A stretch of DNA of 49,532 nt from Lachnospiraceae bacterium (GTDB taxonomy: Bacteria; Bacillota; Clostridia; Lachnospirales; Lachnospiraceae): contig JAIKXH010000110.1 of assembly GCA_024684215.1 (NCBI GenBank), positions 1 to 49,532 on the forward strand, in the 5' to 3' direction. Position numbers and translations under genes: made by a program. Positions 41,206-49,532 of the stretch are shown here, one piece after another (position 1 is the first letter of the stretch; every line of letters begins with the position of its first letter). The notes under the pieces were generated by a model that saw only the letters and a program-made list of their open reading frames with translations, had not been told where the DNA came from and did no database searches.

Positions 41206-42705
41206 TCAGACCTCTCGTATTTTTGTTAAATAATTTTCGGGAACTGAGGTTTCATCGTTCCATTCGGTTAGCATGTCATTTACATGTACATTAACCTGTG
41301 AAAGCTCACTAAAGTATCTGTCGGTAAGGAGGCTCTTTCCGCCCTTATCGATGTAATTTTTAAGGCATGCAAGCACTTCGCGCCTTGTACCGACACATTC
41401 AAAAGGCTTGTTTTCCTCAATTCCGCAAAGTTCTCTGAAATCAAGGTCCAGGCTCTCCTTATCAAGGAGCTTTTCACCGAATATTTTTACAAGCTCGTCT
41501 TCGTTTATAAAAGGAGTCAAAATAATATACACAAAAAGGCATTTCGGGCAATTGCAGCACCATATGCCCTGCTTGCTTCCCCGGTTACAACTTCTAAAGA
41601 CCTTGTGGTATTTGGTCGCCTTTGAAAAGCGGTGCGCTATCTGCAGTTCGGTAAGTGGCCTCAGCAAACTGAAATAATGTATATCGGAATCAGTGATCGT
41701 CTTAAAATATTTTTCAAAATCCTTCTCAAATTCATAGGATTTTGAATATTGATGGTTTACAAATGAATCCTTTACGGTTGACTCGTTTGCGCTGTTTTCA
41801 TTTGAAAGCGTGATATTTTTTCTGCCCGTAATATAAGCCGATATAACGGCGGAAAATGCAACGACGGCTGAAAAAGGAATATGTCCGTTCATAAATCCTT
41901 TTTCATTCATCTCCAAAATCTTTTTATCAAGGATTCTTTTTGCAACATAGTCTCCTGCTTTGTAATCACAGCAGTCTATGACATTTCTCGTGGTCTCGTT
42001 ACCGTTAACGGTATATGTGATAATTGGCTCACCCTTTAATACTTCAAGGCTGACGCAGGAATCTTTTCCGCCTCCTATGGGAACTAAAGCTCCCTCGTAT
42101 TTGCGGGAGTCTTTAAGCGGAGCATTTACGTAGGATGTATCCGTCTTACTGTCGCTGCCTTTTTCGTAGGATGCATCCGTCTTACTGTCGCTGCCTTTTT
42201 CATCTAAGGCAGGTGATGAGCTTTCTTTCTTTTTAGGAAATTCAAAATTAACAAGCTCTTCCGGCTCGATGTAGGATATTCCGTTTAAGTAAAGGAATTC
42301 TCCGAGTCCGTTTCTGTATAACTTCTGCCACCACTTTGTCTGCCATTTTGAGAGATTTCCGCACTCAATCGATACAGTCTTTGGACAAGTTATCTTGTAA
42401 TAGCTTATGGTTTCCACCATTCCAAGCGAAAAAAGCATTCTGTCCATAATTGGATCTGTAAGGATGCTTTCCGCATCCATAGCGGCATCTAAAGTATCTA
42501 ATGCATCACTTTTTGTATCTGTTGCGGCACTATTTGCAAAATCTGCCTTTAAAGGGAACTTCCATTTTGATACAAAGCTCTCAAGCCCATCTATCTCAAA
42601 ATGATATTTTACACATAAATATCCTTCTTCTATAGACTTTTCATAGCTTTTAAAACGAAAATATTTATATTCTTCTCTTAATTTGTGAAACTGCTCTCCG
42701 GCCAT
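41206..42705 (-). CDS. murL: MurL-like UDP-MurNAc-L-Ala-L-Glu epimerase
   Basis: 499 residues. It has the PP-loop ATP motif PIGGGKDSCVSLEVL (GGGKDS 211-216), and a Cys-rich C-terminal block IWCCNCPKCLFVYIIL preceded by RSCNRGSK, a pattern I associate with the MurL family (N-terminal beta domain plus ATP-binding domain). MurL epimerises the terminal L-Glu of UDP-MurNAc-L-Ala-L-Glu, an alternative to glutamate racemase. Between the N-terminal part and the PP-loop there is a low-complexity linker (about 160-200) with a 12-residue tandem repeat. The neighbouring MurD-type ligase strengthens the call. The catalytic assignment is by family resemblance only. Confidence 0.75.
   Translation of the reverse strand: MAGEQFHKLREEYKYFRFKSYEKSIEEGYLCVKYHFEIDGLESFVSKWKFPLKADFANSAATDTKSDALDTLDAAMDAESILTDPIMDRMLFSLGMVETISYYKITCPKTVSIECGNLSKWQTKWWQKLYRNGLGEFLYLNGISYIEPEELVNFEFPKKKESSSPALDEKGSDSKTDASYEKGSDSKTDTSYVNAPLKDSRKYEGALVPIGGGKDSCVSLEVLKGEPIITYTVNGNETTRNVIDCCDYKAGDYVAKRILDKKILEMNEKGFMNGHIPFSAVVAFSAVISAYITGRKNITLSNENSANESTVKDSFVNHQYSKSYEFEKDFEKYFKTITDSDIHYFSLLRPLTELQIAHRFSKATKYHKVFRSCNRGSKQGIWCCNCPKCLFVYIILTPFINEDELVKIFGEKLLDKESLDLDFRELCGIEENKPFECVGTRREVLACLKNYIDKGGKSLLTDRYFSELSQVNVHVNDMLTEWNDETSVPENYLTKIREV
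42130..42201. repeat. 36-bp in-frame tandem duplication inside murL
   Basis: Encodes EKGSDSKTDASY and EKGSDSKTDTSY (residues 169-180 and 181-192). The DNA copies differ at only a few bases. The repeat lies in a linker, so it is likely tolerated rather than functional. Confidence 0.9.
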
Positions 42706-42726
42706 AATTCGCTCCGTAAAGATTCT

Positions 42727-42906
42727 CTATTTTCCTTTAAATTGGTTAGTGCCATCATCGTATCTGTATCCGGCCCTATCCAAAATCTCTTCTATTTCGG
42801 ACTTTGATTCATCCATATCTTCGCAAAGCTCCTCAAGTGAGGGGTATCTGTCGCGAAGCTTCATGTTTATCATGCTAAGAAGCATATTAGGATCGCGTGG
42901 TAACAT
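42727..42906 (-). CDS. Small DUF4250-type protein
   Basis: 59 residues. It begins MLPRDPNMLLSMINMKLRDR and continues with YPSLEELCEDMDESKSEIEE, then ILDRAGYRYDDGTNQF and a basic end. This fits the DUF4250 pattern of short Firmicutes proteins (MLP-DP-MLLS-N-KLRD-Y at the start, a YxYD-NQF block at the end). AGGAG lies seven bases before the ATG. It starts nine bases after the ABC exporter gene and 21 bases before murL, in the same run. No signal peptide or membrane segment; function unknown. Confidence 0.85.
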   Translation of the reverse strand: MLPRDPNMLLSMINMKLRDRYPSLEELCEDMDESKSEIEEILDRAGYRYDDGTNQFKGK

Positions 42907-42915
42907 TTTTATCTC

Positions 42916-44706
42916 CTATACCGCAAACTGGCTGTTGTAAAGCTCTGCATAGAATCCGCCTTTGGCAAGGAGTGATTCATGATTACCCTGCTCAATGATA
43001 TTACCGTCCTTCATAACAAGTATGATATCGGCTTCTTTGATGGTGGATAATCTGTGTGCTACGATAAAGCTTGTTCTGCCCTGCATAAGCTTTGCAAATG
43101 CCTTCTGAATCCTGATTTCAGTTCTCGTATCGATGGAGCTGGTCGCCTCATCAAGTATAAGCATAGGCGGCAGGCAAAGCATAACTCTGGTAATACAAAG
43201 GAGCTGCTTTTGTCCCTGTGAGAGCATACCGCCGTCTTCTCCAATCACGGTATTGTAACCATTGGGTAATCTCTTTATAAAGCCGTGTGAGTGAGCCGCC
43301 TTTGCTGCTGCGATTATCTCCTCGTCGGTGGCATCAGGCTTACCCATGCATATGTTTTCTTTGATAGTGCCTGCCTTTAACCATGTCTCCTGAAGCACCA
43401 TTCCGTAATTGCTTCTAAGGCTCTTTCTTGTAAGTTCTCTAATATCTACTCCGTCTACGCTGATGCTTCCCTCATCCACATCATAAAACCTCATAAGAAG
43501 GTTTATAACCGTAGTCTTTCCGCATCCGGTAGGACCTACGATTGCTACTCTCTGACCGGGTTTAACATCAAGTCCGAAGTTTCTGATAAGAGGTCTGTCG
43601 GGAACATATCTGAATTCCACACCCTTTAATACAATAGTTCCCTCAGGCTCTTTAAGCTCAACAGCATTTTCAGCCTCGGGAACCTGTGCCTTTGCTTCAA
43701 TGAGTTCAAATATTCTTGAAGCGCAAACAATGGCATTTTGAAGTTCTGTGATAACGCCGGAGATTTCATTAAAAGGCTTTGTGTACTGGTTTGCGTAGCT
43801 TAAAAAACAAGTAAGCTCACCGACGGTTAATGCTGCGGCTTCAGTCGAGCCAAAGGTTTTGATAACGAAAAATCCACCCACTACCGCTACTCCGGCATAA
43901 ACGATGGAGTTGACAAATCTGGTGCTGGGATTAACAAGTGATGAATAAAATACAGCCTTAAGGGATGTATCTTGAAGTCTGTTATTTATCTCGTTAAACT
44001 CTTCTTTTACAGCTTCTTCACGTGAAAAGATCTTTACTATCTTTTGATTTCCGATCATCTCATCGATAAGTGCGGTCTGCTCAGCCCTGACCTCAGACTG
44101 TTTCTGGAAAAAGTCATGAGTGTGGGTAGCGATAAATTTTGCAACGAAGAATGAAAGCGGTGTGATAACTACGACAACGATTGTGACAATGGGGCTCGTC
44201 CTAAGCATAAATATCAAGGTTCCGAGTATTGTCATAACACCTGTAAAAAGCTGAGTAAATCCCATTAAAAGTCCGTCTGCAAACGTGTCAACATCGGCAA
44301 CGACGCGGCTTACAATATCTCCTGTAGCCTGTGTATCAAGATATGACAAAGGAAGCACATGTAAATGTTCCATGGCGTCATTTCTGATATCCTCAACCAC
44401 ATGGTAGGTAATGTGATTGTTGATGGTGTTCATAACCCACTGTGCAAGAGCTGTTATAAGCATGACAATGCCTATCCTGGTCATTATCTTAAACAGTCCG
44501 TCAAAATCTATATTTCCTTTACCTGCAAGCAAAAGGTCTACCGCATTACCAATAAGAATGGGAATGTAGAGAGTAAACACTACTATAACAGCAGCAAGAA
44601 TAAGGGAAAGGATAACCAATGGTATGTATTTTTTTATGTACTTAAGTATCTTTCCGATTGTTTTTTTGGTAACACCTTTTGCCGGTTTATTTTTTGTATT
44701 TGCCAT
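42916..44706 (-). CDS. ABC exporter half-transporter (consensus Walker B partner)
   Basis: Membrane plus ATPase half-transporter of the multidrug/lipid exporter type, 596 residues. Six helices (about 28-320) are followed by an ATPase with Walker A IVGPTGCGKTTVINLLMRFY, signature LSQGQKQLLCITR (LSQGQ instead of LSGGQ) and Walker B LILDEATSSIDTRTE with catalytic Glu. The adjacent exporter has the complementary defect (Asp for Glu). This is the pattern of heterodimeric exporters such as TM287/288 and BmrCD. The substrate is unknown. N-terminal extension is strongly basic (NTKNKPAKGVTKKTIGK). Confidence 0.93.
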   Translation of the reverse strand: MANTKNKPAKGVTKKTIGKILKYIKKYIPLVILSLILAAVIVVFTLYIPILIGNAVDLLLAGKGNIDFDGLFKIMTRIGIVMLITALAQWVMNTINNHITYHVVEDIRNDAMEHLHVLPLSYLDTQATGDIVSRVVADVDTFADGLLMGFTQLFTGVMTILGTLIFMLRTSPIVTIVVVVITPLSFFVAKFIATHTHDFFQKQSEVRAEQTALIDEMIGNQKIVKIFSREEAVKEEFNEINNRLQDTSLKAVFYSSLVNPSTRFVNSIVYAGVAVVGGFFVIKTFGSTEAAALTVGELTCFLSYANQYTKPFNEISGVITELQNAIVCASRIFELIEAKAQVPEAENAVELKEPEGTIVLKGVEFRYVPDRPLIRNFGLDVKPGQRVAIVGPTGCGKTTVINLLMRFYDVDEGSISVDGVDIRELTRKSLRSNYGMVLQETWLKAGTIKENICMGKPDATDEEIIAAAKAAHSHGFIKRLPNGYNTVIGEDGGMLSQGQKQLLCITRVMLCLPPMLILDEATSSIDTRTEIRIQKAFAKLMQGRTSFIVAHRLSTIKEADIILVMKDGNIIEQGNHESLLAKGGFYAELYNSQFAV

Positions 44707-44770
44707 AATCTAATTCCTATTTTATATCTCAGAAGGCCTGTACAGACCCGGTTTTCGTAACAAGTTTTTT

Positions 44771-46540
44771 CTACGACTCTTTCTCATACTGGCTGTAGTA
44801 TATTTCCTTGTATACCTCGCAGGTTTCAAGAAGCTCTTCGTTGCTTCCGATTCCCGCCACTTCACCGTCATCAAGCACGATTATCTGATCAGCATTTCTG
44901 ATTGATGAAGCTCTCTGAGATACTATAAATACAGTGGATCCCTGAATACCCGAAACAGCTTTTCTAAGTCTTGCATCAGTTGCATAATCCAGCGCCGATG
45001 CAGAATCATCAAGTATCAAAATCTCCGGGTTGCCGACAAGTGCTCTTGCGATTGTAAGGCGCTGTTTCTGTCCTCCGGAGAAGTTTCTTCCGTTTTGCTC
45101 AACCTCAGCGTCAAGCTCTCCTTCTTTGCCCTTTACAACCTCGGTAGCCTGCGCCTTCTCAAGCGCTTTCCACAATTCCTCGTCTGTAGCGTCCGGCTTA
45201 CCCCAAAGAAGGTTGCTTCTGATTGTTCCCTTAAAAAGCATTGCCTTTTGAGGAACAACTCCGATTTTGGAACGAAGCTCATCGTCCGTGTAATCCTTAA
45301 GGTCTCTTCCGTTTAGTCTGATGCTTCCCTTTGTTGAAGGATAGAGCGCGGGAATCATATTTACAAGCGATGACTTACCGGAGCCTGTACCTCCGATAAC
45401 ACCGATTGTCTGACCTTTTTTGACCTTAAAATTAATATCCGTTAAAGTCTCCGCTCCGGCTCCTTCATATGTCAGTCCCACATGATCGAATACGAGATAT
45501 TCATCATCGGATACGACTCTTTTGGTATTTGATTCAGAATCAGCTTTTCCGGAAACTTCTGTATTTTCGCTGCCGTATACCTTTCCGGGAACGGGCTTAT
45601 TTTCCATCTTTAATACATCTGAAACTCTGTCACCGCATGCCGCAGCCTTTGTCATAAGCACGATTAGGTTTGCTAGTTTTATAAGTTCAACCAATATCTG
45701 TGACATGTAGTTGATGATTGCAACGACCTGTCCCTGTGTAAGGTTTCCGATATTTACCTGTACTCCTCCTACATAGATGAGTACGATGATCGCACCGTTT
45801 ACAATGATATATGTCAAAGGATTGGTAAGTGCCGAGAATCTGCCCACGTGGGTCTGGCTCTTGGCAAGTAATCTGTTATCGCTCTCAAAATTATCAAGCT
45901 CTTTCTCCTCAAGGTTAAAAGCACGGATAACTCTGACACCGGTTAAATTCTCTCTTGTGTGGGACAATATTTTGTCCAGTCCCCCCTGAACCTTTTTGTA
46001 AAGGGGCATTGTTATAAGCATGATTCCGTATACAACAATTGCAAGAAGCGGAATAGCCACTACAAAGACAAGTGCTGATTTGACATCGATCGTAAATGCC
46101 ATGATCATAGCGCCGAATACAACGATAGGTGAGCGAAGGAACAATCTTAGTACCATGTTCACACCGTTTTGAAGCTGATTGATATCACTGGTCATACGTG
46201 TGATAAGAGTGGATGTTCCGGTCTTATCAAGTGATGTGAAATCCAGCGTCTGAATATGCGCAAAAACAGCGCTTCTAAGCTCGGTTGAAAAACCGACTGC
46301 CGCTTTTGCCGCAAAAAACTGCGCCGTGATGGCGGCAACCATGCCTACAAGTGCAAGTCCGACAAGCACAAGTCCCATTTTTATTATCATGGAATTGTCG
46401 CCGGAAGGTATGGCATCATCGATTATTTTTGATATCACTATAGGCACAAAAAGCTCGAAGGATGCTTCGAGCAATTTAAATAAAGGTGCTAAAACTGATT
46501 CTTTTTTATAGTTACGTAAGTATTTAAGTAATGATTTCAT
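44771..46540 (-). CDS. ABC exporter half-transporter (degenerate Walker B partner)
   Basis: 589 residues from the ATG giving MKSLLKYLRNYKKESVLAP, with GGAAAG nearby; a start ten codons earlier has no ribosome binding site. Six helices (about 20-300), a low-complexity Ser/Glu-rich insert (about 325-350) between membrane and ATPase parts, Walker A IGGTGSGKSSLVNMI, signature FSGGQKQRLTIARAL and Walker B LILDDSASALDYATD, where Asp replaces the catalytic Glu. It therefore supplies the degenerate ATP site of a heterodimer with the next gene, which has LSQGQ and an intact Glu. It follows the phosphopantetheinyl transferase gene by 38 bases. Confidence 0.93.
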   Translation of the reverse strand: MKSLLKYLRNYKKESVLAPLFKLLEASFELFVPIVISKIIDDAIPSGDNSMIIKMGLVLVGLALVGMVAAITAQFFAAKAAVGFSTELRSAVFAHIQTLDFTSLDKTGTSTLITRMTSDINQLQNGVNMVLRLFLRSPIVVFGAMIMAFTIDVKSALVFVVAIPLLAIVVYGIMLITMPLYKKVQGGLDKILSHTRENLTGVRVIRAFNLEEKELDNFESDNRLLAKSQTHVGRFSALTNPLTYIIVNGAIIVLIYVGGVQVNIGNLTQGQVVAIINYMSQILVELIKLANLIVLMTKAAACGDRVSDVLKMENKPVPGKVYGSENTEVSGKADSESNTKRVVSDDEYLVFDHVGLTYEGAGAETLTDINFKVKKGQTIGVIGGTGSGKSSLVNMIPALYPSTKGSIRLNGRDLKDYTDDELRSKIGVVPQKAMLFKGTIRSNLLWGKPDATDEELWKALEKAQATEVVKGKEGELDAEVEQNGRNFSGGQKQRLTIARALVGNPEILILDDSASALDYATDARLRKAVSGIQGSTVFIVSQRASSIRNADQIIVLDDGEVAGIGSNEELLETCEVYKEIYYSQYEKES

Positions 46541-46578
46541 TCGTCTTTCCAAACTCCGATGCAAATCCATAATTTCAC

Positions 46579-47250
46579 TTAATGCGAAACCACACTTTTA
46601 CAAACGGCTAAGAATTCGTTTACAGTTTCTTTTTCTACCCACTCATACCCTTTAAGATGATCTGCATTTAAATCCATAACACTGACATCAAGATAAGGCC
46701 TTACGCCATCTCCTGTGCATTTTCCAAGCGCTTCCTTTCTGGACCACAGCTTAAAAAACATATCGCCGCTTTTGTCACTTATACAGCTTTCCACTTCATC
46801 AGGTGCAAAAAACCTCTTTGCCATATCAATGGTTTTTGTATTTCTCCTGTTTTGGATATCTATACCCACTTCGGTATCTGATAAAGCTATTGCAGCATAT
46901 CCTCCTGCATGCGAGATATTAAAATACGGATATTCGGGGTTTTCAAAATAGGGTTTTCCCTGCTCTCCTATACGGAATTTAAAACATCTGTTTTCCGGGA
47001 TCTTTTTCATAACTTCCGATAGCTCAAGGATTTCAAAAGCATCTCCTTTATCACCCTCGGCATATCTTTCGTAGGCGTAAGCAATGAGTAATCCCGCAGC
47101 AATAGAAGCGGCCGCACCCTTAGGATTCTTTTTCATATGTGAGAGCATATCTCTCCTGTGAGAATCTATTTTACTTGTGGCCGCCTCTATGTATTCGCCG
47201 TCTTCCATAAGGCGCGGATCTTCATATTTTAGAAGATAGATTTTAAGCAT
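46579..47250 (-). CDS. 4'-phosphopantetheinyl transferase, Sfp superfamily
   Basis: Transfers phosphopantetheine from CoA to a carrier protein Ser. 223 residues. Sfp-type signatures are GEQGKPYFENPEYPYFNISH (P1 and P1a), the magnesium-binding VGIDIQNRRN and FFKLWSRKEALGKCTGDG (WxxKEA). The start overlaps the aspS stop by one base (TAATG). No polyketide, nonribosomal peptide or fatty acid synthase gene is in the window, so the carrier partner is unknown; it may be encoded elsewhere or the enzyme may serve primary metabolism. Confidence 0.92.
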   Translation of the reverse strand: MLKIYLLKYEDPRLMEDGEYIEAATSKIDSHRRDMLSHMKKNPKGAAASIAAGLLIAYAYERYAEGDKGDAFEILELSEVMKKIPENRCFKFRIGEQGKPYFENPEYPYFNISHAGGYAAIALSDTEVGIDIQNRRNTKTIDMAKRFFAPDEVESCISDKSGDMFFKLWSRKEALGKCTGDGVRPYLDVSVMDLNADHLKGYEWVEKETVNEFLAVCKSVVSH

Positions 47251-49046
47251 TAGGCTTCTTCTTCGTCCTCATCCTTTTTAGGCATTACAATAGCAATATG
47301 AACATCGTCAAGCTGCTTTTGAGTAACTGCCGAAGGAGAATCCATCATAACATCCTGAGCGTTCTTGTTCATGGGGAAGGTGATTACTTCACGGATTGAC
47401 TCCTCACCTGTAAGGAGCATGATCATACGGTCAACTCCGGGAGCTGCTCCTGCATGAGGCGGTGCTCCGTAAGTGAATGCGTTGTACATTGCGGGGAACT
47501 TTGCCTTAACATCATCTTCGCCGAGGCGAACAAGTTCAAATGCCTTAACCATGATCTCGGGATCGTGGTTTCTGACTGCACCCGATGCAGACTCATAACC
47601 ATTGATTACAAGGTCATACTGGTTGGCCATGATCTCAAGGGGATCGAACTCACCCTTTGCTGCTTTTTCAAGTACCTCAAGTCCTCCTACGGGCATTGAG
47701 AAAGGATTGTGACAGAATTCGAGTTCTCCTGACTCCTCGCCGATCTCATACATAGGGAAATCTACGATCCAGCAGAACTGATACTGTTCCTTGTCCATGT
47801 GCTCGGGGCAGAGCGCTCCAAGCTTGGTTCTAAGAACGCCGGCAGTCTTTACGCTCTCGCCCTTATTTCCTGCTGCAATTCCGACAAAGCAACCTTTTTC
47901 AAGTCCAAGCTTACTTATAACTTCATCCTTTATAGGCTGAACAAATTTAGAAATACCGCCGACGATCTCGCCGTTTTCATCTACTCTGAACCAGTAGGCC
48001 TTCTTTGCGGTCTGAACTTCAACATCGGCAATAAGCTGATCTATCTGTTTTCTGGTAGCATTAAATCCGCTTACAACTACAGCCTCGATATTTGCGCCCT
48101 TGAAAGGCTCAAAATCTATTCCGCCAAGTACATCGGTTGCATTTACAAGCTCTAAGTCAATTCTAAGGTCGGGCTTATCGGTTCCGTACTTTTCCATAGA
48201 CTCTCTGAAAGGAATTCTCTTAAAGGGAGCGGGAGTGATACGGTCATAGATTCCATATTTTTCAAATACAGGCACAAGAACCTTTTCAAGTACTCCGAGG
48301 ACATCGTCCTGAGTGGCGAATGCCATCTCCATATCCATCTGATAGAACTCACCGGGAGTACGGTCTCCTCTCGCATCCTCGTCTCTAAAGCAAGGTGCGA
48401 TCTGGAAATAACGGTCAAATCCTGAAGTCATAAGAAGCTGCTTAAACTGCTGAGGTGCCTGGGGAAGTGCATAAAACTTTCCGGGGTGCTTTCTTGCAGG
48501 TACGAGGAAGTCTCTTGCTCCCTCGGGTGATGATGCGGTAAGGATGGGGGTGGTGATCTCCAAAAATCCTTCCTCTGTCATAGCCTTTCTAAGCTCCGCT
48601 ACAACATTGCATCTAAGGACAATATTCTTTTTAACCTCAGGGTTTCTAAGGTCTAAGTAACGATATTTAAGTCTTGCATTCTCGTCGGCATCCTTTGAAT
48701 GATTGATCTCAAAGGGAAGCTCGGCATGTCTGCACTTTCCGAGAACGGTAACCTTCTCGGGAACTACTTCGATATCACCGGTGGCTATCTTGGGGTTTTT
48801 GTTTGAACGTTCTCTGACCATACCTTCGACGCAAACTGTTGACTCTGTGTTGAGTTCAGTGAATGCATTCATCATCTCCTCGGTCTCGGGAACGATCTGT
48901 GTTGTTCCGTAGAAGTCACGCAAAATAACAAATCCAAGATTTTTGCTGACTCTTCTGATGTTCTCATACCATCCGACAAGGACAACCTTTTTGCCTGCAT
49001 CGGAAAGTCTGAGCTCATTACAATTATGGGTTCTTGACTGTACCAT
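47250..49046 (-). CDS. aspS: Aspartyl-tRNA synthetase
   Basis: Class IIb synthetase, 598 residues, the bacterial length with a GAD insertion domain. It begins MVQSRTHNCNELRLSDAGKK. The OB-fold anticodon domain (about 1-110) is followed by motif 2 CFRDEDARGDRTPGEFYQMD and motif 3 GAAPGVDRMIMLLTGEESIR, with FLVPARKHPGKFYALPQAPQ between. GGAGGAAT lies before the ATG. Discriminating versus non-discriminating type cannot be settled here. It follows hisS, the common clostridial order. Confidence 0.97.
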   Translation of the reverse strand: MVQSRTHNCNELRLSDAGKKVVLVGWYENIRRVSKNLGFVILRDFYGTTQIVPETEEMMNAFTELNTESTVCVEGMVRERSNKNPKIATGDIEVVPEKVTVLGKCRHAELPFEINHSKDADENARLKYRYLDLRNPEVKKNIVLRCNVVAELRKAMTEEGFLEITTPILTASSPEGARDFLVPARKHPGKFYALPQAPQQFKQLLMTSGFDRYFQIAPCFRDEDARGDRTPGEFYQMDMEMAFATQDDVLGVLEKVLVPVFEKYGIYDRITPAPFKRIPFRESMEKYGTDKPDLRIDLELVNATDVLGGIDFEPFKGANIEAVVVSGFNATRKQIDQLIADVEVQTAKKAYWFRVDENGEIVGGISKFVQPIKDEVISKLGLEKGCFVGIAAGNKGESVKTAGVLRTKLGALCPEHMDKEQYQFCWIVDFPMYEIGEESGELEFCHNPFSMPVGGLEVLEKAAKGEFDPLEIMANQYDLVINGYESASGAVRNHDPEIMVKAFELVRLGEDDVKAKFPAMYNAFTYGAPPHAGAAPGVDRMIMLLTGEESIREVITFPMNKNAQDVMMDSPSAVTQKQLDDVHIAIVMPKKDEDEEEA

Positions 49047-49181
49047 TTTAATTAATTCCTCCAGTAAGCCTTTGCGGCTTTTATAGTGCGGATGACCGCT
49101 AAATATTCATAAATAAATCTTTAATAGATTTTTTAATTCTGTGATCAAAGCATTATTTTAAGAAAAGATAAAGCTATGTAA

Positions 49182-49532
49182 TCAATTGTTGTAGAACTCT
49201 TCGAAGTCCTCATATCCCTGGGCTGTAAGCTGTTCTTTCTGGAATTTCTTGTTTTTGTTCATGCGAACGATGAGTACCTTATTGCCTTCGGCGCGCTCCT
49301 TCTGAGCCTTTGCAATGATATCGCAAAGTTTCTTTCCGCCGACGCCCTTTTCAATGAGGTATACTCTCTTTTTATCCTCTCCGGGTACGGTAAATCCGCT
49401 TTCCATAAGAAGGAGAATGATTCTCTCAAAGCCGATGGAAAATCCGCATGCGGGAACGTCCGCCCCGGTAAACCTACCGACCATCTTGTCGTATCTTCCG
49501 CCGCCACCGCAGCTTCCGCCGAACTCAGGCAT
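49182..49532 (-). CDS. hisS: Histidyl-tRNA synthetase (3' end, cut by window edge)
   Basis: The last 116 residues of HisRS, class IIa. The segment CGGGGRYDKMVGRF is the histidine-binding A loop, and ACGFSIGFERIILLL is motif 3. The C-terminal anticodon-binding domain (about 50-116) contains the usual Lys-rich end. The ATG at the window edge is an internal Met, not the start; the remaining 300 or so residues lie outside. The 135-base gap to aspS has weak AT-rich stems but no clear terminator, so the two genes may be co-transcribed. Confidence 0.93.
   Translation of the reverse strand: MPEFGGSCGGGGRYDKMVGRFTGADVPACGFSIGFERIILLLMESGFTVPGEDKKRVYLIEKGVGGKKLCDIIAKAQKERAEGNKVLIVRMNKNKKFQKEQLTAQGYEDFEEFYNN

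Noticed and set aside
49047..49181. T-box or terminator between hisS and aspS
   Set aside because: Small AT-rich stems and two short GC hairpins were found, but no T-box core and no stem with a proper T-run.
1..49532. Prophage, integrative element or insertion sequence
   Set aside because: No transposase, integrase, phage structural gene or target-site duplication was found, and the tRNA-Thr has no duplicated 3' end nearby.

Overview
The window looks like a chromosomal segment of a low-to-moderate GC, Gram-positive anaerobe of the Clostridia, most likely the Lachnospiraceae (Butyrivibrio/Pseudobutyrivibrio-like). This is judged from gene content, gene order and AGGAGG-type ribosome binding sites; the genus is inference. 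No phage, insertion sequence, integrase or CRISPR array was seen. Nearly all genes lie on the minus strand. Only the malic enzyme, one cyclic-di-GMP protein and a tRNA-Thr are on plus. Coordinates below use the start codon that best fits the ribosome binding site, which is often downstream of the longest open frame.

Region 1 (1-10.2 kb) is the conserved Firmicutes housekeeping run, read right to left: asp23-nusB-(terminator)-xseA-xseB-ispA-dxs-tlyA-nadK-argR-recN, followed by typA. In spore formers recN is usually followed by spoIVB and spo0A; here typA sits there instead. Region 2 (10.2-17.6 kb) has prfC, an AEC transporter translationally coupled to an HDOD signalling protein, a divergent LspA-like peptidase, and an MBOAT/SGNH pair that probably O-acetylates a surface polymer. 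Region 3 (17.5-24.5 kb) has tRNA-Thr(GGT), a membrane-anchored GNAT, a D-lactate dehydrogenase and the ispF-cysS-mrnC-rlmB-sigH block, then a membrane-anchored EEP-family hydrolase.

Region 4 (24.5-33.2 kb) is accessory. It holds malic enzyme, a 99-residue protein that is only the signalling tip of a chemoreceptor, a polar amino-acid ABC transporter, and a secreted GH53 beta-1,4-galactanase lipoprotein. Divergent from the galactanase is a cytoplasmic GGDEF-EAL protein with a C-terminal LamG/concanavalin-like lectin fold. The EAL part has lost key metal ligands while the GGDEF site is intact. The two genes share a 280-base region holding a LacI-type operator and a 28-base palindrome. Region 5 (33.2-38.5 kb) is a two-component system plus a large lipoprotein that joins a possible propeller region to a solute-binding domain, without permease genes. 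Region 6 (38.5-49.5 kb) has rarA, a MurD-type ligase next to a MurL-type epimerase, a 59-residue DUF4250 gene, a heterodimeric ABC exporter, an Sfp-type phosphopantetheinyl transferase, aspS and the 3' end of hisS.

The most unusual sequence-level signal is in the spacers. At least nine intergenic gaps are built from short tandem repeats with unit lengths from 14 to about 44 bases, different in each gap. In several cases the unit starts at or includes the stop codon of the gene upstream. The most unusual single gene is the GGDEF-EAL-LamG protein opposite the galactanase. No spacer longer than 300 bases lacks a gene.
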